A stretch of 64,000 bases of DNA from contig JACKQL020000006.1 in the NCBI GenBank assembly GCA_018296165.2, positions 124,001-188,000 on the forward strand. Direction: 5' to 3'. This document shows positions 30,800 through 43,187 of the stretch, one piece after another (position 1 is the stretch's first letter; each line of letters opens with the position of its first letter). Under the pieces are notes generated by a model. It was not told where the DNA came from. It did no database searches and saw only the letters and a program-made list of their open reading frames with translations. Source of the stretch: Termitomyces sp. T153. Its lineage: Eukaryota > Basidiomycota > Agaricomycetes > Agaricales > Lyophyllaceae. The position numbers were made by a program, and so were the translations under genes.

Positions 30800-31340
30800 C
30801 CAATAGGCTCGAAATCCCCTCCTTTTATACCCCTCAGTCTGCGCATGTACCATGGCTTTTCCACATGTTTTCGTCATCATCCGGGAGTGTGATCAACCAG
30901 TTGGTGGGCTGGGCTGCATGGTCGGGCCTTGGCATGCACTTATTCTTGGCATCAGCAATTCAGGTTCGATCCATGCCGACGCCTAGGCTGCTCTTTGGTC
31001 TGTCCCTTTTTCTCTCCTCTCCTCCTGCCTGCTGATCCTTATCATTGTGAACTTGAGGGCTGTTTGGTTCAAGTTAGTTGGTCAGAGAAGGGAGGGACTA
31101 GCCCTCAATTGGGGGGAATCTTGGATTGTTAGCTGAGATCAATTCTTGGCCCCTGCCATCAAAATTTGATGGCCAGCTTCCTGACTGTTGTTGACTGACT
31201 TTGGGTTTATCATTGGTTTTACATGGGAGGTTTTACTTTGAGGTATGCCTTATGTCTACAGTTTTCAATGTTTTTTTACCAGCTTACAGTTTTCAGCTGT
31301 TTTTATTTGTAAAGTATAATGTTTTATAATATACTTTAAC
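30800..31340. repeat. Family-C LTR-like sequence
   Basis: It contains a TTTTATACCCCT box near 30831 and the twin CTACAGTTTTC / TTACAGTTTTC blocks near 31260-31300, also found at 3990-4025. It probably represents an LTR upstream or downstream of the degenerate integrase region that follows. Ends are not resolved. Confidence 0.45.
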
Positions 31341-32770
31341 AAGGCTTTTTCCTCTGCCAATCTCATTGTTGAGACCAGTGTATCAGTATCTGAGCAGGGT
31401 GTATGATGAGGTTGGGCTTGATAGAAGTGAGTTAACTTGATTGTATGGCAGCCATGTCTTATCTCCAGCTCACCATAGTACCTCAAATATAGTGTTAGAT
31501 TTTGAATTGGTATGGCTTACAATTTTATTGACAGCCCATTCAACTTTGTGCTCTGGTTCAGTGTCTGTGACATCTTGTGAGTAAGGTCAGCCTGGAAATC
31601 TTTGGTTATTGTTGGAATGGTGTATCACTAGAAGAGATGAGTGAAAAACATCATGTATTCCTCTTTGTTGCATAGGCAATGGCAGTTGTATTTGGAAAGA
31701 GTGATTTCTGAAATATTAAATACAGACCTGCAAATCTGGGGATTAATCTACATTCTAAGCCTTTGGGAAAGGCATATCATGTAGACAAATTCTCCTTCCT
31801 TGGAGGGTACTGATGCTCTCTTTCTATTGGCATTTCTAGTCTGTTTCATGTGAGCCACCAGGATGCAATCATGTGCATACATTACAGCCATTTTCAGTCA
31901 TTGTGTGAAAACTCTAACACCTGGATACTCATTTTTAGCTTCTGAGTCCCATACCATGCATGCAGTAATCTTCCCTAGTTGAGGAAGAAAGGTGAATATC
32001 CTGTGCTTTCTGGCCTTGCACTATTAAATGCAACTTCTATAACTGGCAGACTATATATCCAGTCTTTTTGATCAGGGTTGATACATTGTCAAATCATCTG
32101 TATTATTGTTCAATTTGTGCACTCAGTTATTCCATTAGCCTCAGAGTGATATGAACTGGACATTTTTAATTGAGTACCAACTAATGCATGTAAATGCAAC
32201 CTGAAAATACTTGTGAAGTATGAATCACAATGCTGACAATAGCTTTAGGTAGGCCATGCAGCTTGTAGACTTTGACAAATATGAGTTTGGCTATATTTCT
32301 TGTGCTATAGTTTGTTTAGCTTGGTACCAAGTATATCATACCTGTCAAATGATCAATGATCATGGTGAGTGAATTATATGTGCTGTTTCTATTCTTTGAC
32401 TCAGATAAAGGGCCTACAAAGTCTATACCAATGACTTTTCATGGTTGAGTGAAAACTAGCAAGGGGTTCAGTCTAATATTGTTTATGATTGGCCAGTTTG
32501 CTTTGGGCACAAGTGATGCACAACTTTCAATGGTAATGTACATTGCTACTCATATTTTTCCACCACATGGGTTCATGTAGATATATCAGGGTCTTGCAAG
32601 CACTAAGATGAGCTGACATTGAGTATGCTTCCAATATTACACTTTCCAATCCATTTTAGCCTGCTACCAAAATAGAAGAAATGCATGAAACTTTCTTTCC
32701 ATTGGTTTTTAATTTATCTTTGCTGAGTTTGAAATTTTTATATTTGTGCAGATTGTCAATTACTGGTGCT
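31341..32770 (-). pseudogene. Highly degenerate Gypsy integrase region
   Basis: The minus strand near 32440-32380 reads KVIGIDFVGPLSESKN, the first-Asp region of a Ty3/Gypsy integrase. Near 32270-32250 there are traces of the segment before the second Asp. Everything else is disrupted and AT-rich. It differs from Gypsy-1 and Gypsy-2, so it is probably a third family. Confidence 0.55.
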
Positions 32771-33699
32771 ATAATACTCTGGAGCACAGCAAATGCCTAA
32801 CCAAACATGCCCCCAACAAAATGCAATACTCTGGAGTTCAACAAACCCCCACCCAAGCATGTCTCCACCCAAATAGAAGCCTCTGAGCACCCCTGCCCTT
32901 GGAGCCCTCCACCCAACCCCTCACAACTCAGAGATTGACAGATTGTAAGAATGAGCAAACCAAACTTTGAGAAAGTATCTCTGCCCCTATGCTAACCCAC
33001 CCAACAGCATAGCTGGCATGTAAAACAGTTTCCCACTGAGTCTACTGGAACAGCAACCCCAAATTCCAGAGCCCCTGCTACTATACCACCAAGAACTCCC
33101 AGTGTCAGCCTACTCCACCCTTAAGAACTTAACTCTGTCTGCCCACTGTCATCAAAAGGGACCTCTGCCCCCTCTGCCAGCCACATCAACTCAAAATCCA
33201 AGTTACCAAAAGACCTCTGCCCCCTCTGCTAGATGCATTAGAACAAACTCAAAGTTGCCTGAAGACCCCTGCCCCCTCCACCAGCCATGTCAGAACTAAA
33301 GCCAAAAGCCACTACCAAGTGCACTTAAAGTCCAGAGATCCACCCTTAAGCCCAACCACAGGTGCTCAATGTAATCCCAGACCTGAGGACACCCACCTCT
33401 GATCTTGGTCCAACCCCCTTAGAAGAGCCCCACAGAAAACCCCAGCACCCCTGCTGAACTCTGGGCACTCCATCTGCAATGCTCTGCCAAGCCCCAGTGA
33501 TTCTGGGACTAGTCAACACAGATGGCAATAGTGGGCATAACCCCTGCCTCTGGATTTATTGGGGATTCAACTCCCCCAAACAACTCCCTGCATGTCTTAC
33601 TTCTTCACCCCCTCACAGAATCTGAAATTTTATCTGTCTCACACCAGCTGAATTCAAACCTTGGAAATTGCTATATATGGTCTATGAATTACAAAATGT
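32771..33699. other. C-rich CpG-poor repeat DNA, no recognisable gene
   Basis: The plus strand is rich in CCCC, CTGCC and ACCC runs, with recurring GACC(C/T)CTGCCCCCTC-like phrases near 33160-33280. Only short frames occur. No domain was seen. Confidence 0.4.
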
Positions 33700-35493
33700 T
33701 ATAGGAAAGGTCCAAAGAAGGCACAAAGCAACAAGAAACACAAAGTCTGACCCCCCTCACTCCTTTTCCCCCTCTGGAATTCCTCCCTCTGCTGCCCTGA
33801 CCCCCAAGTCTACTTCTATCTGTGCCTTTACCACTGCCAGGACCTCTGCAAGCCCTGGCAATGCCTCCTCTGCATCCACCACCACCTCCCACCATGACTC
33901 TGGGGCCACTGCATTGTGCCACTGATGCTCCATCAGCAACTGCCCCATCTTCACCACTCCCTGCCCCAACTCCAGCAGGTGATTCCCAGGCATCTGCACC
34001 AACCTGTCCTAAATCAATGCCAGCATGGTGGATGCCCCATCCATCAAAACCTGGTGCTCATGGATCCAGCCTAGCCCAACCCCATTAACAAGCTCTGAGG
34101 AAATGAGTGAAACACTTATGCAGAACTTTGGCATGCTCCAAGGCTGCCTTGCTCATCAACCACTCCTCCTGCCACCTGCTGGACTCTGCCTCTGCCCAAG
34201 ATAAACCACCCTCCTGCAGGCTCCACCACTCCTTTGCCTTCTCCACAGACCTTGTTTCCAACTGTGCCAGATGCTCCTACAAGCCCTGCACCTCCAATGC
34301 CTGCTCTGTGGCCACCTGTATGGCAGTATCATGGTCTCACTACAACACATCTCTGTCTCTCCATGCCTGGTCCCAATCCTCCCCTGTCCTTCAGAGTTCT
34401 CCCTCCCATATTGGCAGCATCCTAGATAAGCCCTCCACATGTTGATGAAGGAATGTCTCAGTAATTGAGAGTGCAGGCTCAGGGGAACTTGATGGATGCC
34501 TCAATGGCACCCCTAAGCCAGAGGAGTATATGTGAGGTCCAGAAGGGCCTGCCATCAACAACTTGCTCTAGGGTCTCTTGCTAGGACTGGCCAATGGGGG
34601 TGGGGATGCCCTCCTCTTCCCCTTATCCCATGCACTTGACTCCCCCTCCTTGTGATCCCCCTGCAGTGGGCCTACCTTCCCTGCTGAACCCCCACTCTCT
34701 GGTGCCTTGGTCCTCTATCCCTCTCCTAGCTGTTCCCTCATCTAGCCTTTCTCCCACCTCTGCTTCATAGCAATGCAGGCTGCATGCCACTCCAGCAGAA
34801 CTAAGCACTTCTCATGCCTCACATGGCATGGAAGGCAGACTGACATATCATGGCAGGACCCTGCAGAAGGCTTGTTGAACTTACATGGCTCCCTCTGCTA
34901 GGCACAGAGGATGCACTGGGACAACTGATTAGCAAACTTAGCAGAAAAAATTTGAGAACTCACTAGAACCTCATTCTGACACCACTCCAATATTGGGGGG
35001 TCCTGCACATGCCCCAATGCCCCTGCAAATATCTCTGGCATTACCTCTCCCTGTGGCACCCTTTGCCCTTCTGAGACAACCTGGACAATTCCTGAACCCA
35101 AACTTGATCTCATAGAATAGGTTAGCAGCAGTGGAGCCACTCAACTAACCTGCCCTGGACCCCCCACATGAGTAGAACCACCAGACAAACTCACCACTGC
35201 TGCAGACAACTCTGTTACAAGTCAGCAATCTGCTCTGGAGCAAAAGGGACACCATACTCATGACTGCAGTGCATGGCATCTATTCTCCAACAATCCTGAC
35301 ACTTGTTGAACTTCCCCCAGCAATGCTTATACTCTGCCCACACCTCCACATGATTGTTGTCCAATGGGGGTGGAGTTGGAGAAGGCCATGAGGATGATGG
35401 TACTGGTGAGGCCATGGGAAAGTAGTCAAGGGAACACCTAGGTGCATACCAACCCTTTGAATTTCCTAGGATGAGCTTTTTGATGGATGACAA
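33700..35493 (-). pseudogene. Unrecognised long broken frame with Cys-rich segment and coiled-coil-like part
   Basis: From Met at 35493 (MSSIKKLILGNSKGWYAPR) the minus strand reads a Cys cluster (C-x6-C-x2-C-x7-C within CWGKFNKCQDCWRIDAMHC). Later segments include GVACSLHCYEAEVGERLDEG and ELRTGEDWDQAWRDRDVL (charged, helical), then SWWEVVVDAEEALPGLAEVL near 33900. Frames shift repeatedly and many stops look like CpG decay of Arg codons. The text is consistent over 1.8 kb, so one gene of an old element is likely. It runs opposite to the family-B LTR at 35640. Function unknown. Confidence 0.45.
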
Positions 35494-35639
35494 TCACACT
35501 TTGACTTCATTCCTCATGCCACTGCCACTTGCTGCAGATTGATCGATATTGCTTGGACTTCAATTCCCATGTTCCCCACCCATCTCTGACTCATACCTGG
35601 CATTTTGAGGGTCTCAATGCTAAAGGGGTGGTGGGGTGA

Positions 35640-36788
35640 TGTTACAACCCATTTCCAGAACCCTGGACCTCATTTCCAGCCACCTTGCTTCCCTGGAGTT
35701 CACTCCCACCCCCCCCCCCTCCAACTTCTCCAACCTTTACCCACCCATGTCACTCACTCTAGGTAACTCTGACACTTCTCCAGCAAACTCCAATGGCCTC
35801 CTGGCTAACTCCAACACCTTCTCTGCAGCTGTCAATGCTTCCCTTAACCCTCCTGAGATTCTGGGACCTTCTTCTGTCATTTCTGACTCTGCTGCACATC
35901 ATCAACTCCTCCTCCTAGTCTGCCTGACCAACCCTGGAGCATCATGATGACCCCAGAACAGCCTGCATCCTCAACTGATCCCATCAGAATATCATTGCAG
36001 CTCATTCCCTGATCACAACCAACACCTGTCAACTCTATGCAACTTCAAGCCCTGCCATCACACCCACTGTCCCCTGGAGCTCTCCAGTAGTTAGTATATA
36101 AGTCATAGAGTAGCTCCTCATACTCTAGTCTTGATATTACCTACCTGCCTTACCCAATGTGTTTCTGATTGTTCTTGTTTTGTGTTTTGTGTTCTGTGTT
36201 ATGTTTCCTCTTATCTCAGTCTCTCAGTCTTTTCTTATCTCTGTTTCCATTATCATTCTCATTATTGTTTCATATCTCTGCTTGAATCTATTTTTGTCCT
36301 CATCTCAATCTTGTTTTGACTCCATCTTGTCTTGTTGACTCCATTTCCATTATTGTGCTCAAGTCCTTTTCAACTTTAATGCCTCTATGAACTCCATGCT
36401 TATGATTACAAACTTCAAACATTCTTTAAACCAACTCTGGACCTTGCTATTTGCTTGGCCCCAAAAACCCATCAACATCCATTGATCCCCCATCAAACTC
36501 TGGCCTTGCTCCTATCACTTGCATAGCCTCTGTTTGCCCTGTACCTCTAATACTCACTTTCAGACTTGTATCTGATACCCTCATCAAGTCTGACCCCTTC
36601 CCTGCAACTCATCCTAGACCTCTCTGGACCACCTCAGACTTGTTTGGATTACTCCCCATTGCTTATCCTCACAAGTCCTCAATGTCTGGACCTTCTCTGA
36701 ATGCTCAGTTATCAGTGTAGGACATCATGTCTGCTTAGTAAGGACTTGCCCAGTGTAGCTGAGCCCCCATGGTCAGTGGAACCTGACA
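35640..36788 (+). repeat. Family-B 3' LTR, complete (1149 bp)
   Basis: It begins TGTTACAACCC directly after a polypurine tract (AAAGGGGTGGTGGGG) and ends CCTGACA. Internal landmarks are the TATA box at 36095-36101 and the conserved AGTCTTGATATT at 36127-36138. It adjoins Gypsy-2 copy 2 at 36789, which begins in mid-pol, so family B appears to have inserted into Gypsy-2. Confidence 0.75.
36095..36138 (+). promoter_or_regulatory. Family-B LTR core promoter: TATA box and predicted transcript start
   Basis: TATATAA starts at 36095. AGTCTTGATATT begins 32 nt later at 36127. The latter is the segment complementary to the primer-binding site next to the LTR (558-569). It is conserved in all family-B LTR copies in the window. 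The TATA spacing supports it as the transcript 5' end. Confidence 0.55.
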
Positions 36789-38330
36789 TCAATGAGGCCA
36801 TCCTTGGAATGGCCCAGTTGCCACAACCTCAGGACCAATCTGACAAGAAATTCCTCTGTCAGATCCAGTCCTTGTATAGCAAAGACAAGCTTTTTAAAGA
36901 GATCCAGACTCAGCCAACAGACTATAAATCCTTCTGGCTGAAGAACAAGCTGATTTGAACTACTAATCTCTTGGATCATGAGGTGTCATGCATAACTTGT
37001 AAGCAGGAGATAGTGACCAACCTGTTTGACCAAGCACATCACATGGTTGGGCACTTTGGCACTCAAAGAACAATGGAATATACTTGTTATTGGTACTGGT
37101 GACCAATGATGGTTGCAGACACCCAAGAATTTTGCACCACCTGCCAATTATGCCAGCAGGAAAAAGGGAGCAATCACATCCCTTCAGGGAAATTACACTC
37201 CCTGCCTGTGCTGGTCAAATCCTGAGATTCTATAGGAATAGACTTTATAGGCCATTGCCTGAATTCAAGGGATATAACTACCTATAGGTAGTTATCTGTC
37301 ACATGACAAGCATGGTGCACTTAATTCCAGTGCATACTATCATGACAGTCTTGCAACTGTCCTGGATGTACATGCAAGAGATTGTGAGACTCTATGGTTT
37401 TCCAAGCTCTGTTGTCAGTGACCATGATCCTAAGTTCACATCTAAATGGTGGCATGAACTGCATAACTTATTAGGAGCACAGCTTCTAATGTTTACATCC
37501 TTTCATCTGCAAACAAATGGACAGACCAAATGTGCCAATAGGAATGTTAGTCAGATATTGTGCACTCTGGTGTGCCCAGATCAACAGGACTGGTTAAGTT
37601 GAATAGACTTAACTGAATTTGCAATCAATGCAAGCATTTCTGAAACAACACATTTTGCACTATTTGAGTTGAACAATGGCTACATGGTGTTGATGATATG
37701 TAAGATCAGGTCAGACACTGCAATTCCTAAGGGGATCAAGCAGTTTTCCTGCCAAGCTCTTGAGAACTTGGCAGCAGCACACAATGCAATAATTGAAGCA
37801 TGTGTCTTTTAGACACACTCTGCAAACTTGTGTCCTAGACCAGATCCAGAGTTGGAAAAAGGTGCATTGATGTACCTTTCAACAAAAAACCTCAACCTTC
37901 CAAAAGGTAGAGCTAAAAAGCTTTGTCCAAAATGGGTTGGGCCATATAAGATCTTGGAGGCCTACAATGAGACCTCCAATTATGTATTGGAGTTGCCTAT
38001 AGCACTCCAGGAACAAAGAATACATTCTAAGTTCCATGTGTTGCTGCTGCAACCATATAAGGCCAGCAACACTGCACTGTTTCCCAATAGGGCAACACCA
38101 GAACCATACAACTTTGGTGTGCCAGATGACCAAGAGTGGTTTGTTGATAACCTGTTAGGTCATTGTTTGGATAAGGTGAGCCAATTTGAGGTTCAATGGA
38201 GTCTAGGAAACACCACTTGAGAGTCTCTCACTACCTGCAAGGACCTCAAGGCCCTTGACAGGTATTTGGAGTTACAGGGCATCTGGCACCCTGCACAGTT
38301 GGCTAGAAGGACTAAGTCAACTTGACTTAG
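36789..38330 (+). pseudogene. Gypsy-2 copy 2: end of RNase H, integrase and C-terminal domain
   Basis: It starts abruptly at the LTR-B junction with INEAILGMAQLPQPQDQSDK. The integrase follows: zinc-binding CTTCQLCQQEKGSNH, core IDFIGH, HDPKFTSKWWHELHNLLGAQ and HLQTNGQTKCANRN. The 130-codon frame at 37828-38220 carries GRAKKLCPKWVGPYKILEAY and HSKFHVLLLQPYKASN, and ends in the chromodomain-like SQFEVQWSLGNTT. Gag, protease and RT are missing. Stops and CpG loss show it is dead. Confidence 0.82.
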
Positions 38331-38466
38331 TCCAGAAGTTGGATAGGCTGCTATGCTGGCAGCCATCAAATATTATGTCAGCCAATTTTTTGGCTGATTG
38401 CAAAGTCTAACTGGCCTTTGTCTTCTACTCAACACACCAACATTAAGTGAGGAGACTTGTTGCCCG

Positions 38467-41400
38467 ATAGGCAAGAAAAAGAAATGGCCTGGTGAGGCAG
38501 ACACAGGTCTGCCTGGATATTCATCGAGCTCTGGACAGAACTCAAGAGGGGGAGGAGTTCCAGAAAGTAGTTCACTCCCAGAGTTTGGTGGTTTTGTTGC
38601 ACTAGCAGAAGGATTGGTGCCTAGGAATGTAGCATCTCCAGCAATGAGACAAGCAGCTCTAGCCCTATAGGAAATAAGGCCCATGGATAGAGGACCTGTG
38701 GCAGTGCCTAGAGATGTGGCCCTACCCAGCTATGCAGTGACAATACAGCACTTGCTAATGTGAGGATGCAATGTACTTTTGCAGTATTGTGGTATGGGAA
38801 GAGGACATGGAGGACCTCAGGTGCTCCTGCCAATGAACTTTGAATATCCTGTGGGCCCACAGCCTGTGTAGTCCCAGGAATTCCAATAGTATGTGGTGCC
38901 ACAGTACAATGTGGCCCCACCACCAGTGGCTGGGCCCAGCTGTACAATGGGCATGGCAGGTCAACAGCAACTTGCTATGATTTCACCACAAGTAAGGATC
39001 TCTATCCCTGCATCATTGTCATCAGAGGCAATGGAAGTGGACAATGACAACCCAGAGTCTATTATGGTTTTGATGCAGTTCTTGGCCCCTCCATGGTAGT
39101 CATATTCACCATTGCTCACTGCAGCATGTTCATCAAATGGCCCATCTTCAGTGTCAAGTACATTGGGGCATTCAATGGCCACCTCAACTAGCAAAGGAAA
39201 AGGAAAGGCAACTGCAATGTTGCTATATGTACTAGCACAGAAGAGTGGCACCTCCTTGTTAACTGCCTGGAAGATGGTTGATCAATGCTTCTCTATAAAG
39301 GAGAAGGGCAAAGGCAAAGCAAAAGAGCCTAAACCCTTCACTATAGTGAATGAGCAACTTGCTCATGTTCTCCAGTGGCTCCATGAAGCCAGAGTGCCAG
39401 AGGATGTCAAGGCTGATGTCCTTAATAATTCAGTAGTGCAATTAGCACTATCTCAAGTTCTGAACAAACTTGACATTGTTTAAAACTAAAAGGATGAGGC
39501 TCAGATGAACCTCTTCTGCTTAGCATTGGAGAAGAGAAAGTGGGTAGCATCCCCCCCTCAACCTCCAGAGGCAAAAAAGGCTTGTATAGAACCTTTTGTG
39601 TTTGTTGAGGCTCCTCATTTCAGAGGGCACTGCTAGCACCCTATGATGATGCTGTGCCTGATGGTGATGACCAGAGGATGGACAAGCACTCTGACTTCAA
39701 GGCATCTCTGTCCACTGCTGAACCATTGAAACTAGCAGTGGCCAAGGCTGAGCCATCAAAACCAGCAGCAACTAAGCCTAGACCATCAAGACCAGCAATG
39801 GCTAAGGCTGGCTCTGCAAAGCCAGCTACAACTCCAGTAATGGCAGATGACCCTATGGTCATTGCCACTCCAATAGCCTTTCCTGCAAATATGCCACAGA
39901 GATCAGAGGTGGGAATGATTGAGGTCCTTGAACCAAGGACCTACAATATCTCCACTGCTCTGTCCCACAAGCACATTCCAACAGTGCATCAAGACCCCCA
40001 TAACAAAGAAGTTTTTGTCACCCAAGTACAAGCTGCCTGAGCTGCTACAGGTGCCCTAGTGGCATCTGATTCAGGGAGTGATAACAATGACAATGTCCCA
40101 ATGTCTAAGCAACATATTTTAGACAGTGACTTGGAAGATGATGATGCTCAGCAGCAGCACAATACTAATGCCAAATGGCTGTTAGCTATTAATGCTGAGA
40201 AGTCCAAACTGGACCTCAAGCATCTGAATGATACAGTGCCAGGCCACCTTCCAGATAGCTGGGAGACTATATTGATATGGGGGCACTTTGAGTGCCAAAA
40301 TGACTTTAGGAGTATTCTTCACTCCAACTTCTACTGGTTGCCAATAACCAATGCAGTCTTTGTTAGCAATGAAGCAGTCTTTGCCTGCTCCACAGAGATG
40401 GCAGGGATATCACATATTTCCATGCTATGAGTTACTGTATTGACAGGCTCCCTGAGGGATGCCTACAAACCCAGAACAGCTAGAGCTGATCCTGAAGATC
40501 ATTTGGGAGCACTGGGCTAATGTTACCATAAGGAAGCAGATACATGCTGCTCCCTTTCTTCAGGAGTTCCATCAGATTTCCTTTTACACAGCTCCAGACT
40601 TCAGGGGCCACACCATGAAGTTGACTCTGAGAGAGTTGGAAACATCTCTTCCCAGAGGAGACTGTCATTAGCAAACAGTCCTCTTGCCCTCACATTCATT
40701 GGTCATGCTTGGCTGTACAGATAACAACACACAGGAGCAGGATTTACTCAAGTCCTAATCAGCCATCACTTTGACATTGACAGGTGAGTCCAGTATACTT
40801 TGCACCATGGTCACTTAAGTTCTCAGAACCTGTATTCAGGTGTGGCCATCAATGCCTTATTATGCACAAACTGATGCTTGGTCTTTGGATGTGTATTGGG
40901 TCAGGAACTTGCCCCAACTACACCATATGCATGAACACCCTATATGAGACTATTTGCTATGGTGGCTGCTCAACCTCATCTCTATCAGGATGCAGTTGAT
41001 GACTACTGTGCTCATATAAGGGAATTTACTCTATTTGCCCTCTACACTTTCACTCTGCATAGGCTGCAAGTGCTGCCTATGCAAATCAACAATCTCAGTG
41101 AGATGGAAGTGATATGTCACCTCCTTGCAAACTGTGTACCTTCCACCTGGGTGAATCATGTGTATACCTATGGTATATGCTTCCTTGATCACCATTGGTC
41201 AGGGAGTGTGCTACATGTAGACCAGTTCACAAGGTTGACAATGAACACCATTGTTGACTCCAGACCATAAGAGTGCCCCCTGCTTTGGAGGAGTACAACA
41301 GGTGGTATGCTTCCGCTGCTGATAATTGGGAGTGCTTCTAAGTGCTCCTGCAACTCCATGAGAGCTGTGGCCACTTCTTACTCAGCACAGCAGAATGGCT

Positions 41401-41659
41401 GTGCTATGGGGAGGCAGCCATCTTCACTCACCTTCTGCAGTGTCCTGTAAAGGTGGTGAGAGCCTCTCTTGCAAAAGCAGAGGAACCATTATCTGTCATC
41501 CTCTATTGAGTGCAGCACCAACTAATATTGAGTGCAGCACCAACTAAGGAGGGGTCATCTTTGTCAGAGGTGTTAGCCACTACTCACCCAGCCACAAGCT
41601 CTGCTACATCCTCTTAGGATGCACCTACGGAGGAGTCCATAGAACTGAACTATAACTAA
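38467..41659 (+). pseudogene. ORF-X of Gypsy-2 copy 2
   Basis: This is the counterpart of the minus-strand ORF-X at 19704-22943, in the same place relative to integrase and LTR. The start codon has become ATA (38467-38469). Readable parts include GKKKKWPGEADTGLPGY, STSKGKGKATAMLLYVLAQ, KEKGKGKAKEPKPFTIVNEQ, LDLKHLNDTVPGHLPDSWET, ELETSLPRGD and LSEMEVICHLLANCVPSTWV. The end is IELNYN with TAA at 41657-41659. Several hundred codons of the conserved C-terminal core are scrambled by indels compared with copy 1. Similar protein text in two independent, oppositely oriented copies shows it was once a real gene of the element. Confidence 0.68.
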
Positions 41660-42106
41660 TGACTCTTTGGTGCCCACAAACTCTCACCCAGAGAAAACTC
41701 TACAAGTCATTCCTAGCCCTTCATATGCAGCTGTAGTGATTAATGTTGCTATCCTGGCCATCTCTGAAGCTGGACCAAGTAGCTCCAGTGATACAGCTAA
41801 TGCTGGATTAGAGCACTGGAAGACAGATGAATGGGTGGGGTGAACTACTAGAGGAGTTCACCAATCAACCTGGGAAAAAAATGCAGGCTAACTGAGTGCC
41901 CAATATTGTCACCCAGTGCAGTTGAGCAGCATGCTGAGATGTTACTATATCCATCTTATCAAGTAGGACCTTCCAGTCCTACTCCAGCTTTGATGTAGGG
42001 GTCCATGCTCAGATTCCAGTGAGACTCACAGGTGGGATGCTATATCCCACCCCCTATCTGTTACCTGATTTTTCATGAGTCCATCAATGGACTCAAAAGG
42101 GGGGTA
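41660..42106 (+). other. Gypsy-2 copy 2 3' non-coding region with polypurine tract
   Basis: No frame is conserved with copy 1. AAAAGGGGGG at 42096-42105 is the polypurine tract immediately before the LTR. Confidence 0.65.
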
Positions 42107-42326
42107 TGTAGTGGAGCAGCCATTACCTCTCTGTAGTGAATATTCTATAATATTAATTCACTTATTTTATTATTCAGTAGCATCACATGATGTTACCTGT
42201 AAATACTCATACTGTAATTACATAAGGCAGTGCCTTACTTCATACTTTGTAGACAAGATCAATTGACTGGTTTTGACTTATGAGGTGTAAATCATAAGCT
42301 GTGTGACCTATTATGGAAACATTACA
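42107..42326 (+). repeat. Gypsy-2 copy 2 3' LTR (220 bp)
   Basis: It begins TGTAGTGGAGCAGCC and ends CATTACA, and is a diverged match to 19022-19235. It is followed directly by Copia RT sequence, so this Gypsy-2 copy was inserted in a Copia element. The duplication base set would be TATTC (42327-42331), but its partner is lost. Confidence 0.85.
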
Positions 42327-42728
42327 TATTCAAACTCAGTTCAGCAGATCCATGCATATGGTCAAGACAAGTCAGTCTAGAAGCCACCATCACAAACACA
42401 TTCAATGACAACACCTTCAGCTTGTCATCAGCTAGAAAAGGGGCAGAATAAGCAAAGAAGAAACTGGCACAGATATACAAGGTAAAAGATCTGGGCAAAC
42501 CATCATTTATACTCAGAATTGCCATCCCTTGTAACCCTCAGACTGGATCTATCTCTTTGTCCCAGAAGGCATATCTCAGCTGCATCCTAGAACAGTTCAG
42601 CATGACCAACTGTAACCCTCAACACACACCATTACCATCTGGAATCATATTGACCAATGACATGTCTCTAAAGAATGAAGCAGAGCAAGCATTCATAATG
42701 GACAAGCCATACCATCAACTCCTGGGAG
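42327..42728 (+). pseudogene. Ty1/Copia reverse transcriptase fragment, left of the Gypsy-1 insertion
   Basis: The plus strand reads KLSSADPCIWSRQ, an internal deletion, AKKKLAQIYKVKDLGKPSFI, ISLSQKAYLSCILEQFSMTN, and KPYHQLLG up to 42728. This is the palm-to-thumb portion of a Copia RT. It continues after the Gypsy-1 copy at 48787, where the frame resumes as ALMWAQTATRPDLS when one copy of the GGGAG duplication is counted. Confidence 0.85.
42724..42728 (+). repeat. Target-site duplication of Gypsy-1 copy 2 (left)
   Basis: GGGAG, repeated exactly at 48787-48791. Confidence 0.9.
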
Positions 42729-43098
42729 TGTAAGGGCAACCTCTGGGGCAGCAGATCAGAGTCATGCAGCTAGCAGAGGGAAATCCAAAGTATATTAGCA
42801 GAGTAGATGATGATAAAAATCAGTAACTAATCACCTAGCAGAGGGGAATCTGAAGAGAACAAGTCTAAGGATCCCTGTTGCTCAGTGTGGCACATCAGTG
42901 GGTGGTGGAGGTGTGGGAACTACTGTATAGGTGACCAGAGTTGCTCCTAACCCTAGGGCAATGGTTGCTGAGGTAATATGGAGATCTCTGCAGTTCTCCA
43001 GAGATCTCTGCAGTCCTGGAAAGAGCTGCAGAGGCATTGAACAAGCTGTGGAGGTGCTGAAACCAGTCACAGAGGTTGGAAATGGAAGTCCCCTGACA
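42729..43098 (-). repeat. Gypsy-1 copy 2 3' LTR (370 bp)
   Basis: Sense start TGTCAGGGG at 43098 follows a purine tract AGAGGGGGGGTGA (minus strand, 43099-43111). Sense end CCCTTACA at 42729. The conserved AGAACAAGTCT (plus strand) lies at 42856-42866. Confidence 0.9.
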
Positions 43099-43187
43099 TC
43101 ACCCCCCCTCTAGCATGTGGCATCTCAATGCATGGAGTAGAAGAAGTCTCTGATTGCTTGGTCCACCAGTGAGATAGAGTAGATTCC

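Noticed and set aside
38373..38684. Minus-strand 103-codon frame with Ser/Pro-rich text
   Set aside because: Antisense to the N-terminus of ORF-X copy 2.
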